DNA from: Planctomycetota bacterium
Lineage (GTDB): Bacteria > Planctomycetota > SZUA-567 > H5-PLA8
DNA length: 64,000 bases
NCBI GenBank assembly: GCA_027493525.1
Contig: JAOSKN010000003.1
Span: 372,001-436,000 of the forward strand
Direction of reading: 5' to 3'
This document shows, piece after piece, positions 38,238 through 46,865 of this stretch. Made by a program: the position numbers and the translations under genes. Position 1 is the stretch's first letter. Every line of letters starts with the position of its first letter. The notes beneath the pieces were generated by a model. It made no database searches. It was not told the DNA's origin and worked only from the letters and a program-made list of their open reading frames with translations.

Positions 38238-39410
38238 TCAGACCGCGCGGAAGCACGCGGCGATCTCGCGCCGCGAGGCCTGCCAAGCCGGCGCCAGGCC
38301 GGCCAAGACGCCCAAGGCCAGCGAGGCCGCGAGGCCCCACAGCAGCACCCGCGGGTCGGCGCCGATGTTGATGCTCAAGCCTTCGTTGGAGAGGCTCAGG
38401 TCGCTCCAGTGCAGCGCGAGCAGCGCCATGCCCGTGCCGAGCGCGCCGCCCAGGACGCTCAGGAGCAGCCCTTCGGCTACGATCATGCGCGCGATCAGGC
38501 CGCCGCTGAACCCGAGCGTCTGCAGCACGGCGTGGTCGCGGATGCGCCCCTGCACCGAGAGCACCACCGCGTTGGCCACCAGCGCCAGGACGGCGGCCAG
38601 GCAGCCCCAACCCATCCAACTCGTGAAGCGGACGATCTCCAGCACGTCGGCCGCGGCCCGCGCGACGAAGGCCTTCTCGCTGCGCGTCGTCGTGGGATCG
38701 GAATCGTTCTTCAGTTCGGCGTCGATGGCCTTGGCGACCTCTTCCATGCGCGCCGGGTCGTCCACCTTCACGTTGAACTGGGTCACCACGCCGCGGTCGC
38801 GCAGCCCGGGCGCGTATTGCAGGAAGTCCAGGTGCACGTAGCCGACGTTCTGATTCTGCGGATCTGCGGATCGGATGATGCCGGCGACGTAGATCGTCAG
38901 GCCGTTGGCGTCGAAACGGTCGCCCATCCGAAGTCCGCGGCGCGAGGCGAGCGTCTCGCCCAGCAGCGCCGCGTCCGTCCGCCCGCGCCACTCGTCCAGG
39001 CTCCCGCTCACCAGCTCGACCTCCTGCCGGTAGGCGTCCGTGAAGAGTTCCGGCGGCACGCCGCGGAAGGTCACCACGTCCAGGCTCGCGCGGCAGTTGC
39101 TCACCACGATCCGCATCGGGACCACGCTCCGGACGCCCGGCACGTTGGCGATGCGGTCCAGGTAGTATTGCGGCAGCCGGCTGGTGAACGGGCAGTATCG
39201 ATTCTCGCGGTAGACGACCAGCGTGGAGTCCTGAGCGTTCTCTTCCGTGGCGCGCCGCATGCCCAGTTGCAGGGCCTCCACCGCCGCGAAGAGGAACATG
39301 GCCGTGCCCACGCCCAGCACGGTCAGCGCCGTACGTGTGCGGTGCCGGATCACATGCTTGAAGACGACGGGCCAGTATTTTAGAGCGAGCATGGCTTGCG
39401 ATTTCCCCAT
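38238..39410 (-). CDS. ABC transporter permease, FtsX/MacB type (first)
   Basis: This is a 390-residue inner-membrane permease, paralogous in plan to the one that follows: an N-terminal helix (TALTVLGVGTAMFLFAAVEAL), a MacB-like periplasmic core (QYYLDRIANVPGVRSVVPMR), and three C-terminal helices including WMGWGCLAAVLALVANAVVL and ILARMIVAEGLLLSVLG-like segments. ATG at 39410 and ATG at 39392 are both possible; 39410 abuts a heptamer array and has no SD, whereas 39392 has a GGGGA ten bases upstream. The two separate permeases would form a heterodimer driven by one ATPase. Confidence 0.85.
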   Translation of the reverse strand: MGKSQAMLALKYWPVVFKHVIRHRTRTALTVLGVGTAMFLFAAVEALQLGMRRATEENAQDSTLVVYRENRYCPFTSRLPQYYLDRIANVPGVRSVVPMRIVVSNCRASLDVVTFRGVPPELFTDAYRQEVELVSGSLDEWRGRTDAALLGETLASRRGLRMGDRFDANGLTIYVAGIIRSADPQNQNVGYVHLDFLQYAPGLRDRGVVTQFNVKVDDPARMEEVAKAIDAELKNDSDPTTTRSEKAFVARAAADVLEIVRFTSWMGWGCLAAVLALVANAVVLSVQGRIRDHAVLQTLGFSGGLIARMIVAEGLLLSVLGGALGTGMALLALHWSDLSLSNEGLSINIGADPRVLLWGLAASLALGVLAGLAPAWQASRREIAACFRAV

Positions 39411-39413
39411 GAG

Positions 39414-39448
39414 TGATCGGTAATCAGTAAGCAGTGATCGGTAACGGC
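39414..39448. repeat. Degenerate 7-bp tandem repeat (5 units)
   Basis: TGATCGG, TAATCAG, TAAGCAG, TGATCGG and TAACGGC run in register between the ATPase gene and the first permease gene. The first and fourth units are identical. Confidence 0.7.
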
Positions 39449-39464
39449 TTCAGAAGGTGTATCC

Positions 39465-39499
39465 TCACCGTTCACCGTTCACCGTTCACCGTTCACCGC
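39465..39499. repeat. 7-bp tandem repeat TCACCGT (4 exact units plus one)
   Basis: Four exact copies of TCACCGT and a fifth ending in C cover the 3' end of the ATPase gene. On the minus strand the array encodes the C-terminal residues AVNGER and supplies the TGA stop at 39479-39481. Confidence 0.85.
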
Positions 39500-40171
39500 C
39501 GTTCCTGCCAACTGCCCTTTCTCCAGATGCAGCGTGTAATGCGCGCGGTCGGCGCACTTGGGATCGTGCGTGACCATCACAAGTGTCTTCTTCAGGTCCT
39601 CGTTGAGTCGCTGGAGCAGGTCGAGAATGAGCTGCGCGGACGGCCCGTCGAGGTCGCCGGTGGGCTCGTCGGCGACGACGATGGTCGGGTCGGCGACGAT
39701 GGCGCGGGCGATCGCGACGCGCTGCTCCTGCCCGCCGCTGAGCTGGCTGGGAAAATGGTCGTGCCGGTCGGTCAAGCTCACCAGTTCCAGCGCCGTGGCG
39801 ACCTTCTCGTGCCGTTCGCGGCGCGAGAGGTCGTGCAGCAGCAGCGGCAGCTCGACGTTTTCGTAAGCGGTGAGGACCGGGACGAGGTTGTAGAGCTGAA
39901 AGATGTACCCGATGTGCTCGGCGCGCCAGGCGGCCAGGGCGCTGCGCGAAAGCGCCCCGATCTCGCGCCCGCCAATGGACAGCGTGCCCGAGGTCGGTCG
40001 GTCGATCCCGGCGATCAGGTTCAGCAGCGTCGTCTTCCCGCTGCCGCTGGGGCCCATCAGGGCCACGAAGGCGCCGGCCTCGACGTCGAGGTCCAGATCC
40101 TTGAGCGGGGTGATGACATTCTCGCCCTTCTTGAACGAGCGCGTCAGATTGCGGCATTCAATGAGCGCCAT
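39479..40171 (-). CDS. ABC transporter ATP-binding protein (MacB/LolD class)
   Basis: This 230-residue cytoplasmic ATPase of the export operon has Walker A GPSGSGKTTLLNLIAG (about residues 38-53), the signature LSGGQEQRVAIARA, Walker B IVVADEPTGDLD and the switch His in VTHDPKC, all intact. Sequence and size match the LolD/MacB subfamily that pairs with FtsX-type permeases. The start ATG at 40171 overlaps the end of the HlyD-type gene by 14 bp, so translation is coupled. The last codons and the stop are made from a heptamer tandem repeat, so the natural C-terminus may vary between strains. Confidence 0.92.
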   Translation of the reverse strand: MALIECRNLTRSFKKGENVITPLKDLDLDVEAGAFVALMGPSGSGKTTLLNLIAGIDRPTSGTLSIGGREIGALSRSALAAWRAEHIGYIFQLYNLVPVLTAYENVELPLLLHDLSRRERHEKVATALELVSLTDRHDHFPSQLSGGQEQRVAIARAIVADPTIVVADEPTGDLDGPSAQLILDLLQRLNEDLKKTLVMVTHDPKCADRAHYTLHLEKGQLAGTAVNGER

Positions 40172-41780
40172 GGTTCTCGCCTTTCCCGGGGGTGTTGGAT
40201 TCCGCCGGCGCGGCGTCCGGCGCTTCAGGGACGGTGTCGGCTTCGCCCGCGATGCGCACGCGCTGGCCGTCGCGCAGCGAGGCCGGGGCGTCGGCAATAA
40301 GCACGTCGCCGGCCTGCAGACCCGAACGCACTTCGACCCAGCCGTCCTGGCGCGCGGCGCCGAGGGTGACCTCGCGGCGGACGGCCGTGCCCCGCGCGCG
40401 GTCCACGATCCAGGTCTCGCGGCCTCCGGATGCGCCGGCTCGGAGCAGGGCCTCGGGGGCGAAGAGCCGCGGCCCGGAGGGCGGCCCGCCCGAAGCAGGC
40501 GCGGCCGCGGCCACGAATTTCACGCGCGCGAGCATCTCGGGCTTGAGCGTTTCGACGGGATCCTGGATCGCCACTTTGACCTGGAGCGTGTTCTTCTGGA
40601 TGTCGGCCTCGTGGACGATCCGCGAGACCGCGCCCTTGAAACGCCGCTCGGGCAGGACCTCGACGACGATCTCGCAGGCCTGTCCCACGCCGACCTGCGC
40701 GGCCTGGGCCAGCGGCACGTCCACGCGAACCTGGAGTTTCCTGGGGTCGTAGAGGTGGAGCGCGTGCGCCGAGTGCATGTCGTCCATGCCCAGCATCAGC
40801 TTGGCGCCGGGCTGGGCCAGGCGGCGCATCACGATCCCGCCGGCGGGGCTGCGGACTTCCATTCGCGCGAGCCGCAGGCGCGCGGCCTCGAGGCGCGCCG
40901 ATGCCTCGGCCCGCGCCGCGCGCGCGCGCGCCACCGCGGCCTTGGCCTCTTCGAGGGCGCGGGCCTCGGGGATGCGCAGCGCCAGATTCTCCCGCGCGGC
41001 GTCCAGTTCGGCCTGCATCTGCCGCACCTGCGCCTCGAGTTCGGGCACGCGCGCCTCGGCGCTCTTCAGCACCGCGCGCTGCGTCGCCACGCGCAAGCCG
41101 GTCTGGACCACGCTGAACTCGGGGATCGCGTCCCGCCCGACCTTCTCTTCGCGCCGGAGCTGCTCCTCCAGTTCCTGCAGGCGGGCGGTCTCGACGCACG
41201 CGTCGGCCCGCATGCGGACCAACTCGGCCTGCATCTTTTTAAGCCCCGCCTCGGAAACGGCGAGCGCGCGGGTCCGCTCGATGGGGTGCGCCCAGTCGCG
41301 CTCGGCGGCCAGCAACACGGCCTGAGCCGCCAGGACGTCGGCTTCGCGCTGGCCCAGGAGCGCCTCGGCGTCGGCCAGGGCAAGCTTCGCGTCGTCGTCC
41401 ACAAGCCGCACGACGACCTGTCCGGGCTGGACCGTCTCGCCTTCCAGCACGAGCACGTCCTTGACCACGCCGTCGGCCAGAGCCGAGACGGCCGTGATGT
41501 ACGGATCGGCCTCGACCCAGCCGGGCGCCTGGAAGATCTCTCCGCCGCCGCTTTCGCCCTCCAGTACGCTCTTGGCCACGACCGGCACGATCTTGACCGG
41601 CAAGGCCGGCCACCAGGCGTCTTTGGCAGCGAGCGCCAGCAGGACGGCGAAGGCGCCGAGGAGGCCTGCGGGGAGCAGGACGCGGGACTTCCAGCGCGGC
41701 TTGGGCAGCGGCAGGGCCTCGCCGGGCGGGCGGGCCTCCGCGTCCCGCCGCAGCGTTCTTAAATCGGGAAGGGCATTCAT
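40158..41780 (-). CDS. HlyD/RND-type periplasmic adaptor subunit
   Basis: This is a 540-residue membrane-fusion protein. It has a cytoplasmic N-tail, one membrane anchor (VLLPAGLLGAFAVLLALAA, about 33-51), a biotinyl-lipoyl half motif (ITAVSALADGVVKDVLVLEGETV), a long coiled-coil hairpin of about 180 residues (heptads such as EAGLKKMQAELVRMRADA), the second lipoyl half and beta-barrel (VRSPAGGIVMRRLAQPGAK), and a membrane-proximal domain. It would connect the permease pair to an outer-membrane channel. ATG at 41780 has GAGGA seven bases upstream. It precedes and overlaps the ATPase gene. The coiled-coil is longer than in MacA. Confidence 0.87.
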   Translation of the reverse strand: MNALPDLRTLRRDAEARPPGEALPLPKPRWKSRVLLPAGLLGAFAVLLALAAKDAWWPALPVKIVPVVAKSVLEGESGGGEIFQAPGWVEADPYITAVSALADGVVKDVLVLEGETVQPGQVVVRLVDDDAKLALADAEALLGQREADVLAAQAVLLAAERDWAHPIERTRALAVSEAGLKKMQAELVRMRADACVETARLQELEEQLRREEKVGRDAIPEFSVVQTGLRVATQRAVLKSAEARVPELEAQVRQMQAELDAARENLALRIPEARALEEAKAAVARARAARAEASARLEAARLRLARMEVRSPAGGIVMRRLAQPGAKLMLGMDDMHSAHALHLYDPRKLQVRVDVPLAQAAQVGVGQACEIVVEVLPERRFKGAVSRIVHEADIQKNTLQVKVAIQDPVETLKPEMLARVKFVAAAAPASGGPPSGPRLFAPEALLRAGASGGRETWIVDRARGTAVRREVTLGAARQDGWVEVRSGLQAGDVLIADAPASLRDGQRVRIAGEADTVPEAPDAAPAESNTPGKGENHGAH

Positions 41781-41863
41781 GTCGCGATCCTCGAACACGC
41801 AAGACGATCAGCTTCCGCGGGTCCGCATACGCGGGCCCACGGCCGTTGACGGCGTGTTCGAGA

Positions 41864-42280
41864 TCAAAGGATCAGACGGGCGTGGAGTACAAGCAGGTCC
41901 AGCGTGGGTCGCGGCGGCCCGGTGGCGGGCGCGACCGCGGCAAGCTGTTGCGGCAGCGCGTATCCGGATGCGTCGGCGGCCGGCGCCGCAAGCAGCGGCA
42001 GGTGATCGGAATCCGCGGGCGCGGGGGCGGCCTGAACCTGCCCGGATTGCAGGTCGCCGGGCAGCGCCGCGCAGCAGGGCGAACGGTGATGCAACAGGCA
42101 GCGCAGCCCCGACAGGGCTACTTCTTCGGCCGCGCCCTTATCCCCGCAGCAGCACGCATGTTGCGTGGGCTGCTCGGCTTTGCAGGATCCGGTCAACAGC
42201 CCGGCGCAACTCCCGGCCGGGGCAACCCCCAAGGCCAAGGCCACGCCCAGCAGCGCCATGAGTCCCAGAAACCGTTTCAT
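41864..42280 (-). CDS. Cys-rich small exported protein, first gene of the exporter operon
   Basis: This is a 138-residue protein with a signal peptide (FLGLMALLGVALALGVAPAGS). The mature protein carries eight Cys early on: GSCAGLLTGSCKAEQ, HACCCGDKG, LRCLLHHRSPCC, together with several His. The C-terminal half is Ala/Pro-rich, ending in a hydrophobic LDLLVLHARLIL. Cys/His clusters of this kind suggest binding of a soft metal such as copper, or disulfide-dependent packing. It has no SD; TATGCT six bases before the ATG and TTTACG 17 bases further up suggest a leaderless start. It is 84 bp upstream of the HlyD-type gene. No family is recognised. Confidence 0.6.
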   Translation of the reverse strand: MKRFLGLMALLGVALALGVAPAGSCAGLLTGSCKAEQPTQHACCCGDKGAAEEVALSGLRCLLHHRSPCCAALPGDLQSGQVQAAPAPADSDHLPLLAAPAADASGYALPQQLAAVAPATGPPRPTLDLLVLHARLIL

Positions 42281-42388
42281 ATTTTCAGCATACCACCTGG
42301 CCGGCGCAGCGTAAAGGCTTGAGCCTCCTGCTGCCTTCTACTGGATGCCGCCAGCAGAGGCGTCATCAAGCATTATGCAAATTTGGCT

Positions 42389-44053
42389 TCACGGCTTCCC
42401 CAAGGGCTGCGCGCCGGATTCGCCGGGCGGTACGGGTTGGCCGCTCTGTTCGGCCTTGAAGTCGTAGGCGAGCTTCTTATCGATGGCCGCCTGGAACCCG
42501 TCGTTGGGCAGGCCTGTCAGCAGGGCCATGGCGTCCAGGGGCGGCTTGCCCTCGGCGAGCGCCTTCACGTACGCGGTCAGGTGGTCTTTGGTAAGGCGGT
42601 TGTTCTCGCCCAGCCAATGGACCAGCGCCCAGCTCATCAGGTAGTGCTTGGTCGAGTGCTCCAGGTTGGTGATCTCGTGAACCAGGAAATCCTGAGCGCC
42701 CGAGGTCGCGATTTTGGCCGCCGCGGGCAGGGCCAGATCCTTCTGCCAGCGGCGCAGCAGCGCCAGCTTCAGGGAGTCCTCCTGCCCCAGGACCAGCCGC
42801 CCGCCCTCGAGGCGCGAGACCTCGAAATACTGCGCGAGCCCCTCGTTGAGCCAGCGTGGGACGTGCTCCACCAGTTGTTTCTCAAAGAGAAAGTTGTCCA
42901 GGAAGCCGTGAAAGCCCTCGTGATAGAGCGTCTGGAACATCTCCTTGGTGACGTCGCGGAAGAGCACGTCCATCTGCCGGCCGATGGATCGAATCTCTTC
43001 CTGAACTTCCTTGATCTTGTTCTCCTCGCGCCCGATCGCCAAGAGCACCTGCTGCTCCTGCGCTTTGACCTGCTCCCAGGCCCGCTGTCCCGCCGGGGTG
43101 GTGCGCCCGTTCTTGAAGAGCTTGGCCTGCGCTTCGCGGACCTGCTGCTGGATCTCCATCCGCTGACGCTGGATGCCCGCGCGGATGCGGTCGAGTTCCG
43201 CATTCTGCCGGTCGAAGTGGTCCTTCAAGGCGCCGATCGCGCGCTTGTACGGCGCCACGTCACACCCGGCCCAGATCAGCTTGCGCGAAGGCATGTAGAA
43301 GGCGGGGTTCTGGATCTGATTGCCGATGGAGGCGTAGTACTCGGCCATCGAGTTCAGTATCACCACGCGGATCCGCTCGCCTTCGCCGCGGTCCGCGCCG
43401 AAGTGCTCCTTATAGGCTTCGTAGACCTTCCAGAGCGAAAGCGCGCAGCGCCGGTGGAAGTCTTCCTCGGTGTTTGACTCCAGGGTGAAGTGGGTGAACT
43501 CGGTCCGCCAAGCCTTGATCGTGATCCCTGGGCGGGTCGAGGGCCATTCGATGGGCTCCACGACGATCTGGCCGGCCTGGGCCTTGTCGCGGCGGTCCTC
43601 GCTCTTCACGCCTTCCAGGAACTTTCGCGCGGCATCGCGCTGCGCGTCGTCGAGCTTCTGGAGTTCGACGATCTCGGCCCGCGCGAAGGTCGTGCGCAGC
43701 AGCATGGTCTTGCTGACGTTGCGCCCGCTGGCGATTAGGTCAAGGACGACTTCGTCGGGGCTCTCCGAGACCAGCAGCCCTTCGTGCTTCTCGCCGTTCT
43801 TGAGCGTGACGACGTCCCGCAGTCCGGCGGCGTCTGCCGGGGCCTGCGCCGCGCCGCGTTCGAGCTTCTCGATTTCCTTGCGCGCGTACGTGACCGTGCC
43901 GAACTTCATCTTGAGCACGATCTTCTCGTCGGTTTCCTCGACGATTTCTCCTTCGACGACCGTGCCGTCCTTGAGCGTGACGGTATCCGCACAGAGCGCG
44001 CGCAGCGTCAGCAGCAGCGCGAGCAGCAACATGCGTCGCGGAACCGTGAACAT
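42389..44053 (-). CDS. Exported DUF1570-type metallopeptidase
   Basis: This is a 554-residue exported protein. The signal peptide (PRRMLLLALLLTLRALCA) is followed by two short repeated domains (TVTLKDGTVVEGEIVEETDE and VVTLKNGEKHEGLLVSESPD) that resemble the small SH3-like repeats found in planctomycete secreted proteins. The peptidase region contains a gluzincin zinc motif, His378-Glu379-x-x-His382 in LYHEGFHGFLDNF, and the third ligand Glu404 in RWLNEGLAQYFE. A coiled coil (about residues 280-350) precedes it. GAGGGAG eight bases before the ATG supports the start. It would cleave proteins or peptides outside the cytoplasm; the target is unknown. Confidence 0.85.
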   Translation of the reverse strand: MFTVPRRMLLLALLLTLRALCADTVTLKDGTVVEGEIVEETDEKIVLKMKFGTVTYARKEIEKLERGAAQAPADAAGLRDVVTLKNGEKHEGLLVSESPDEVVLDLIASGRNVSKTMLLRTTFARAEIVELQKLDDAQRDAARKFLEGVKSEDRRDKAQAGQIVVEPIEWPSTRPGITIKAWRTEFTHFTLESNTEEDFHRRCALSLWKVYEAYKEHFGADRGEGERIRVVILNSMAEYYASIGNQIQNPAFYMPSRKLIWAGCDVAPYKRAIGALKDHFDRQNAELDRIRAGIQRQRMEIQQQVREAQAKLFKNGRTTPAGQRAWEQVKAQEQQVLLAIGREENKIKEVQEEIRSIGRQMDVLFRDVTKEMFQTLYHEGFHGFLDNFLFEKQLVEHVPRWLNEGLAQYFEVSRLEGGRLVLGQEDSLKLALLRRWQKDLALPAAAKIATSGAQDFLVHEITNLEHSTKHYLMSWALVHWLGENNRLTKDHLTAYVKALAEGKPPLDAMALLTGLPNDGFQAAIDKKLAYDFKAEQSGQPVPPGESGAQPLGKP

Positions 44054-44177
44054 GGGCCGACTCCCTCGCCTGATTGCAGCAACGGATATGAGTATGTTAC
44101 AGGTTATTCCGGAGCGGGCGGGCGGGTCAAATGGGAATCCCGAAAATCCGCATCACCTGTGCAGGCGGATCCCTGGT

Positions 44178-46310
44178 TCAGGGGCTGTCCGACTTGTCGG
44201 GGATATCCTTGAAGATGTCCCTGTTCAGGTCCGCGGGATTGGAGGCCGGCGTGCGCGCTGGCGGCGCATCGGGCGGGGGGAAGGGCGAGGCGTGCACCCC
44301 TGACGCGGAAACCTGGGCGTCCTCGAAGATGTTCGAGCCGCCGCTGTCGGCGAGTTCGCTGTCCTGAATTTCCTTGAGCTTGCGGCGGTAGGCGCTGATT
44401 AGATCCTGCCGGGTCAGGATGGCCACGACTTTCTGGTGCCCGACCATGCCGCGCGGAGCGCGCATGGTGGTCGTGAACTTCGAGATCTTCTTTTCGCCAT
44501 CCACGTCCTCCACCACGGGCAGCACGTTGATGTTGTATTGGGTGAAAAGCCCCAGGGCTTCTCCCAAATCGGTATCCAGGCGTACGGTGCGGACGTTGGT
44601 CGTGCCCAGGTCGCCCGCGACCACGAGGTTTCCGACGGCCTGCTCGTTCATGATCTGCCGAATGTCGCTCAGGGAGAAGATGCCGACCAGGTAGCCGTTC
44701 TCGTCCACGATCGGAAAGGTGGAGGCGGTGCAGTGCTTGATCCGCTCGAGCACCTTATTGAAGGGGAGGTCCGCGGGGATCAACTCGGGCCTCGCGCTGC
44801 CGGTGACCGCGTCGCGCACGCAGAGGTCTTCCAGCACGTTCACGAGGAAGTCGCCGCGGTGGGCCGGGGAGTGGGCCATGTCCTTCACCTGGGCTTCGTT
44901 GATGGTGAAGCTGGTGGTGAGCAGGTAGGTGGAGCAGCAGGTGATCATGAGCGGCACGGCTAGGCCGTAGGAGCCCGTCAGCTCCGAGACCATCACCAGG
45001 CTGGCGATGGGAGTCTTGGTGCAGCCGCAGAAGAGTCCGCCCATGGCCACCATGATCATCCCCGCGCCGGCTTCGGGGGTCAGGTTCAGCCACGTGGGCA
45101 GAAAATGGAGGCCTTGGATGCACTTCGCGTACGCGGCGCCGGTAATCGCGCCAATCAGCAGGGTGGGGAAGAGCAGCCCGCCGGAGCCGCCCGAACCGAG
45201 GGTCAGGCCCGTGGCCAGAATCTTGGCCAGGATGGCCACGCCCAGCACCGTCAGGGTCAGTTTCTTGTCGGCGAAGACGTCCATGAAGAAGGCGTGGCGG
45301 CTGGGATCGGGGGGGAGGTCCAACTGATCGTGCAACATGAAGCGCAGGAACGATTCCCCGCTGGACATGATCATGGCCGGCGAGATGTCGGCGAAGAGCA
45401 GCACGATGCTCGCCAGCGCGCCCAGCGCCATGCCGCCGCCGCCGGCCTTGGCCAGCGCGGGCAGCGGGAGCTTCGAAAACAGGCCGTGCTCGAAGAAGCG
45501 CATCGACTTCACGAAGACGAAGGCCACGACCGCGCAGAGCACCGAGATCAGCGCGTAGTGGAAAAACTCGCCCAGCATGTGCCCGTTGGCGCTGGGGTAG
45601 TGCAGGGCCTGCGGCACCTGGAAGATGGCGCTGTGGCCCAGAATGGCGGTGAAGACCGAGTACGCCGTGACCGAACTGATGACCCCAGGGATGATGACGT
45701 CGTGTTCGAAGTCGGGTTCGCGATACAGCATCTCCGCGGCGAAGAGCGCGCTGCCCAGCGGAGCGCGCAGCACGGCCCCCAATCCGCCCGCGCATCCGGC
45801 CAGCATCAGGATGCGCCGGTCGCGCGCCGAAAGTCCCAGTTTGGTCGACAGGAACGACCCGAACCCCGCCCCGATCTGGAGGATCGGCCCTTCCTTCCCC
45901 GCGCTGCCGCCGCAGCCGAGCGTGAAGATGGTGCACAGGCCCTTGATGAACGGCACCCGCGGGCGGATCTGACCCTGCCGGTGGTGAAAGGCGTCGATTA
46001 CCGCGTCCGTGCCATGACCCTTGGCCTCGGGCGCAAAATACTGAGCGACCAGCGCGGCCAGGAAGAGGCCGATGCCCGGAACCAGCAGCATCGCCGCCAG
46101 CGTGACCAGCGAGCCGGGCTGCATGAAATACAGGCCCGACTCCCGATCCTTCAGCAGGTGTTCGACGAGGAAGTCGAGTCCGAACTCGAAGGCCACGCCG
46201 CCAAGGCCGGTCACGATCCCCACCAGGACGCAAAGCATCAACAGGCGAAGCCAGGATTCGATGTGGAAGAACTTGACGAAACCGTCGAAGTACGCCCTGA
46301 CTCGTGTCAT
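44178..46310 (-). CDS. ClC-type chloride channel/transporter with CBS pair
   Basis: This is a 710-residue membrane protein. The ClC core (about residues 20-450) has about ten or more hydrophobic segments and the conserved motifs GKEGP (in CGGSAGKEGPILQIG, with the gating Glu) and GSGGSGGLLFPTLLIGA. A CBS-domain pair follows in the cytoplasm (about 500-640: ASTFPIVDENGYLVGIFSLSD and INVLPVVEDVDGEKKI), then a polar C-terminal tail rich in Pro and Ala. Whether it is a channel or a proton-coupled exchanger cannot be read off. The ATG at 46310 is chosen over an upstream GTG at 46343; the SD is weak. Confidence 0.9.
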   Translation of the reverse strand: MTRVRAYFDGFVKFFHIESWLRLLMLCVLVGIVTGLGGVAFEFGLDFLVEHLLKDRESGLYFMQPGSLVTLAAMLLVPGIGLFLAALVAQYFAPEAKGHGTDAVIDAFHHRQGQIRPRVPFIKGLCTIFTLGCGGSAGKEGPILQIGAGFGSFLSTKLGLSARDRRILMLAGCAGGLGAVLRAPLGSALFAAEMLYREPDFEHDVIIPGVISSVTAYSVFTAILGHSAIFQVPQALHYPSANGHMLGEFFHYALISVLCAVVAFVFVKSMRFFEHGLFSKLPLPALAKAGGGGMALGALASIVLLFADISPAMIMSSGESFLRFMLHDQLDLPPDPSRHAFFMDVFADKKLTLTVLGVAILAKILATGLTLGSGGSGGLLFPTLLIGAITGAAYAKCIQGLHFLPTWLNLTPEAGAGMIMVAMGGLFCGCTKTPIASLVMVSELTGSYGLAVPLMITCCSTYLLTTSFTINEAQVKDMAHSPAHRGDFLVNVLEDLCVRDAVTGSARPELIPADLPFNKVLERIKHCTASTFPIVDENGYLVGIFSLSDIRQIMNEQAVGNLVVAGDLGTTNVRTVRLDTDLGEALGLFTQYNINVLPVVEDVDGEKKISKFTTTMRAPRGMVGHQKVVAILTRQDLISAYRRKLKEIQDSELADSGGSNIFEDAQVSASGVHASPFPPPDAPPARTPASNPADLNRDIFKDIPDKSDSP

Positions 46311-46655
46311 CGCGAAGCTTGCGCCGCCGTGGACCCTCGGCACTGCAGAGTATATCGTAAGGCCTGTGACGGAGGGTCAAGGACACGAGTAGATTATCAG
46401 GTTATTCCATCTTTTGCGCGGGAGCCTCGACCTTGACTCAAGCCGGCGGTATAAGTGGTCGAAAATGAGGGGGATCCAGCAGAGAGTACGCAAGTGCAGC
46501 ACTGGGTGCAGGCTGACAAATGTTGTCATGGGTTTGACAGCCTTGGGTAACAAACGGAAGATTGTCACCATATAAATTCCTAACAAGGCACTTTGTTGAA
46601 TGTATAAGCGTTGCTACTCCAATTGTTTGCACGATGTGAGCATTACTTGGGTCGG

Positions 46656-46671
46656 TTGGAATCTAGTTTGC
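46656..46671 (+). promoter_or_regulatory. Candidate sigma-54 promoter for the pilin genes
   Basis: TTGG, ten bases, then GC (TTGGAATCTAGTTTGC) keeps the invariant GG-N10-GC spacing of -24/-12 promoters, with TTTGCT at the -12 side. The -24 CAC is not conserved. Type IV pilin genes in many bacteria use sigma-54, which supports the reading. A start near 46683 would leave a leader of about 180 bases. Confidence 0.4.
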
Positions 46672-46793
46672 TTTTAGCCAACGCAGAGATTGTGGGGCTA
46701 ACAAAATCCGGCTTGCCCAGGGATCAAAGGAGAAGAGACCTCAAGACATCGACCGCTCGAGGGGCTGAGGACCCCGGACAGAGTCTTTAGCTT

Positions 46794-46809
46794 GTTACCA
46801 TGTGGTAAC
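46794..46809. promoter_or_regulatory. Perfect 16-bp dyad upstream of the pilin gene
   Basis: GTTACCA, two bases, TGGTAAC form a perfect dyad 57 bp before the pilin start codon. It could be a protein-binding operator or a leader hairpin. Confidence 0.5.
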
Positions 46810-46865
46810 GACCGAAGGGCGGCCCTGGGAAGCCGCTGGATCTACAACCGAAAGGAGAAGTGCAG

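Larger units (their letters stand above)
46311..46865. other. Long divergent intergenic region upstream of the pilin genes
   Basis: This 555-bp region lies between the divergent ClC gene and the first pilin gene. It is AT-richer than the genes and has no convincing ORF. It contains the sigma-54-like site at 46656-46671, the palindrome at 46794-46809, and a GGAGAAG Shine-Dalgarno at 46854-46860 for the pilin. I compared it with the GEMM c-di-GMP riboswitch consensus and did not find the diagnostic sequences. Confidence 0.5.

Noticed and set aside
46690..46860. Possible GEMM c-di-GMP riboswitch upstream of the pilin
   Set aside because: The stem-loop GTTACCA/TGGTAAC and GA-rich stretches looked promising, but the conserved CACGCACAGGGCAAACC and receptor elements are missing.
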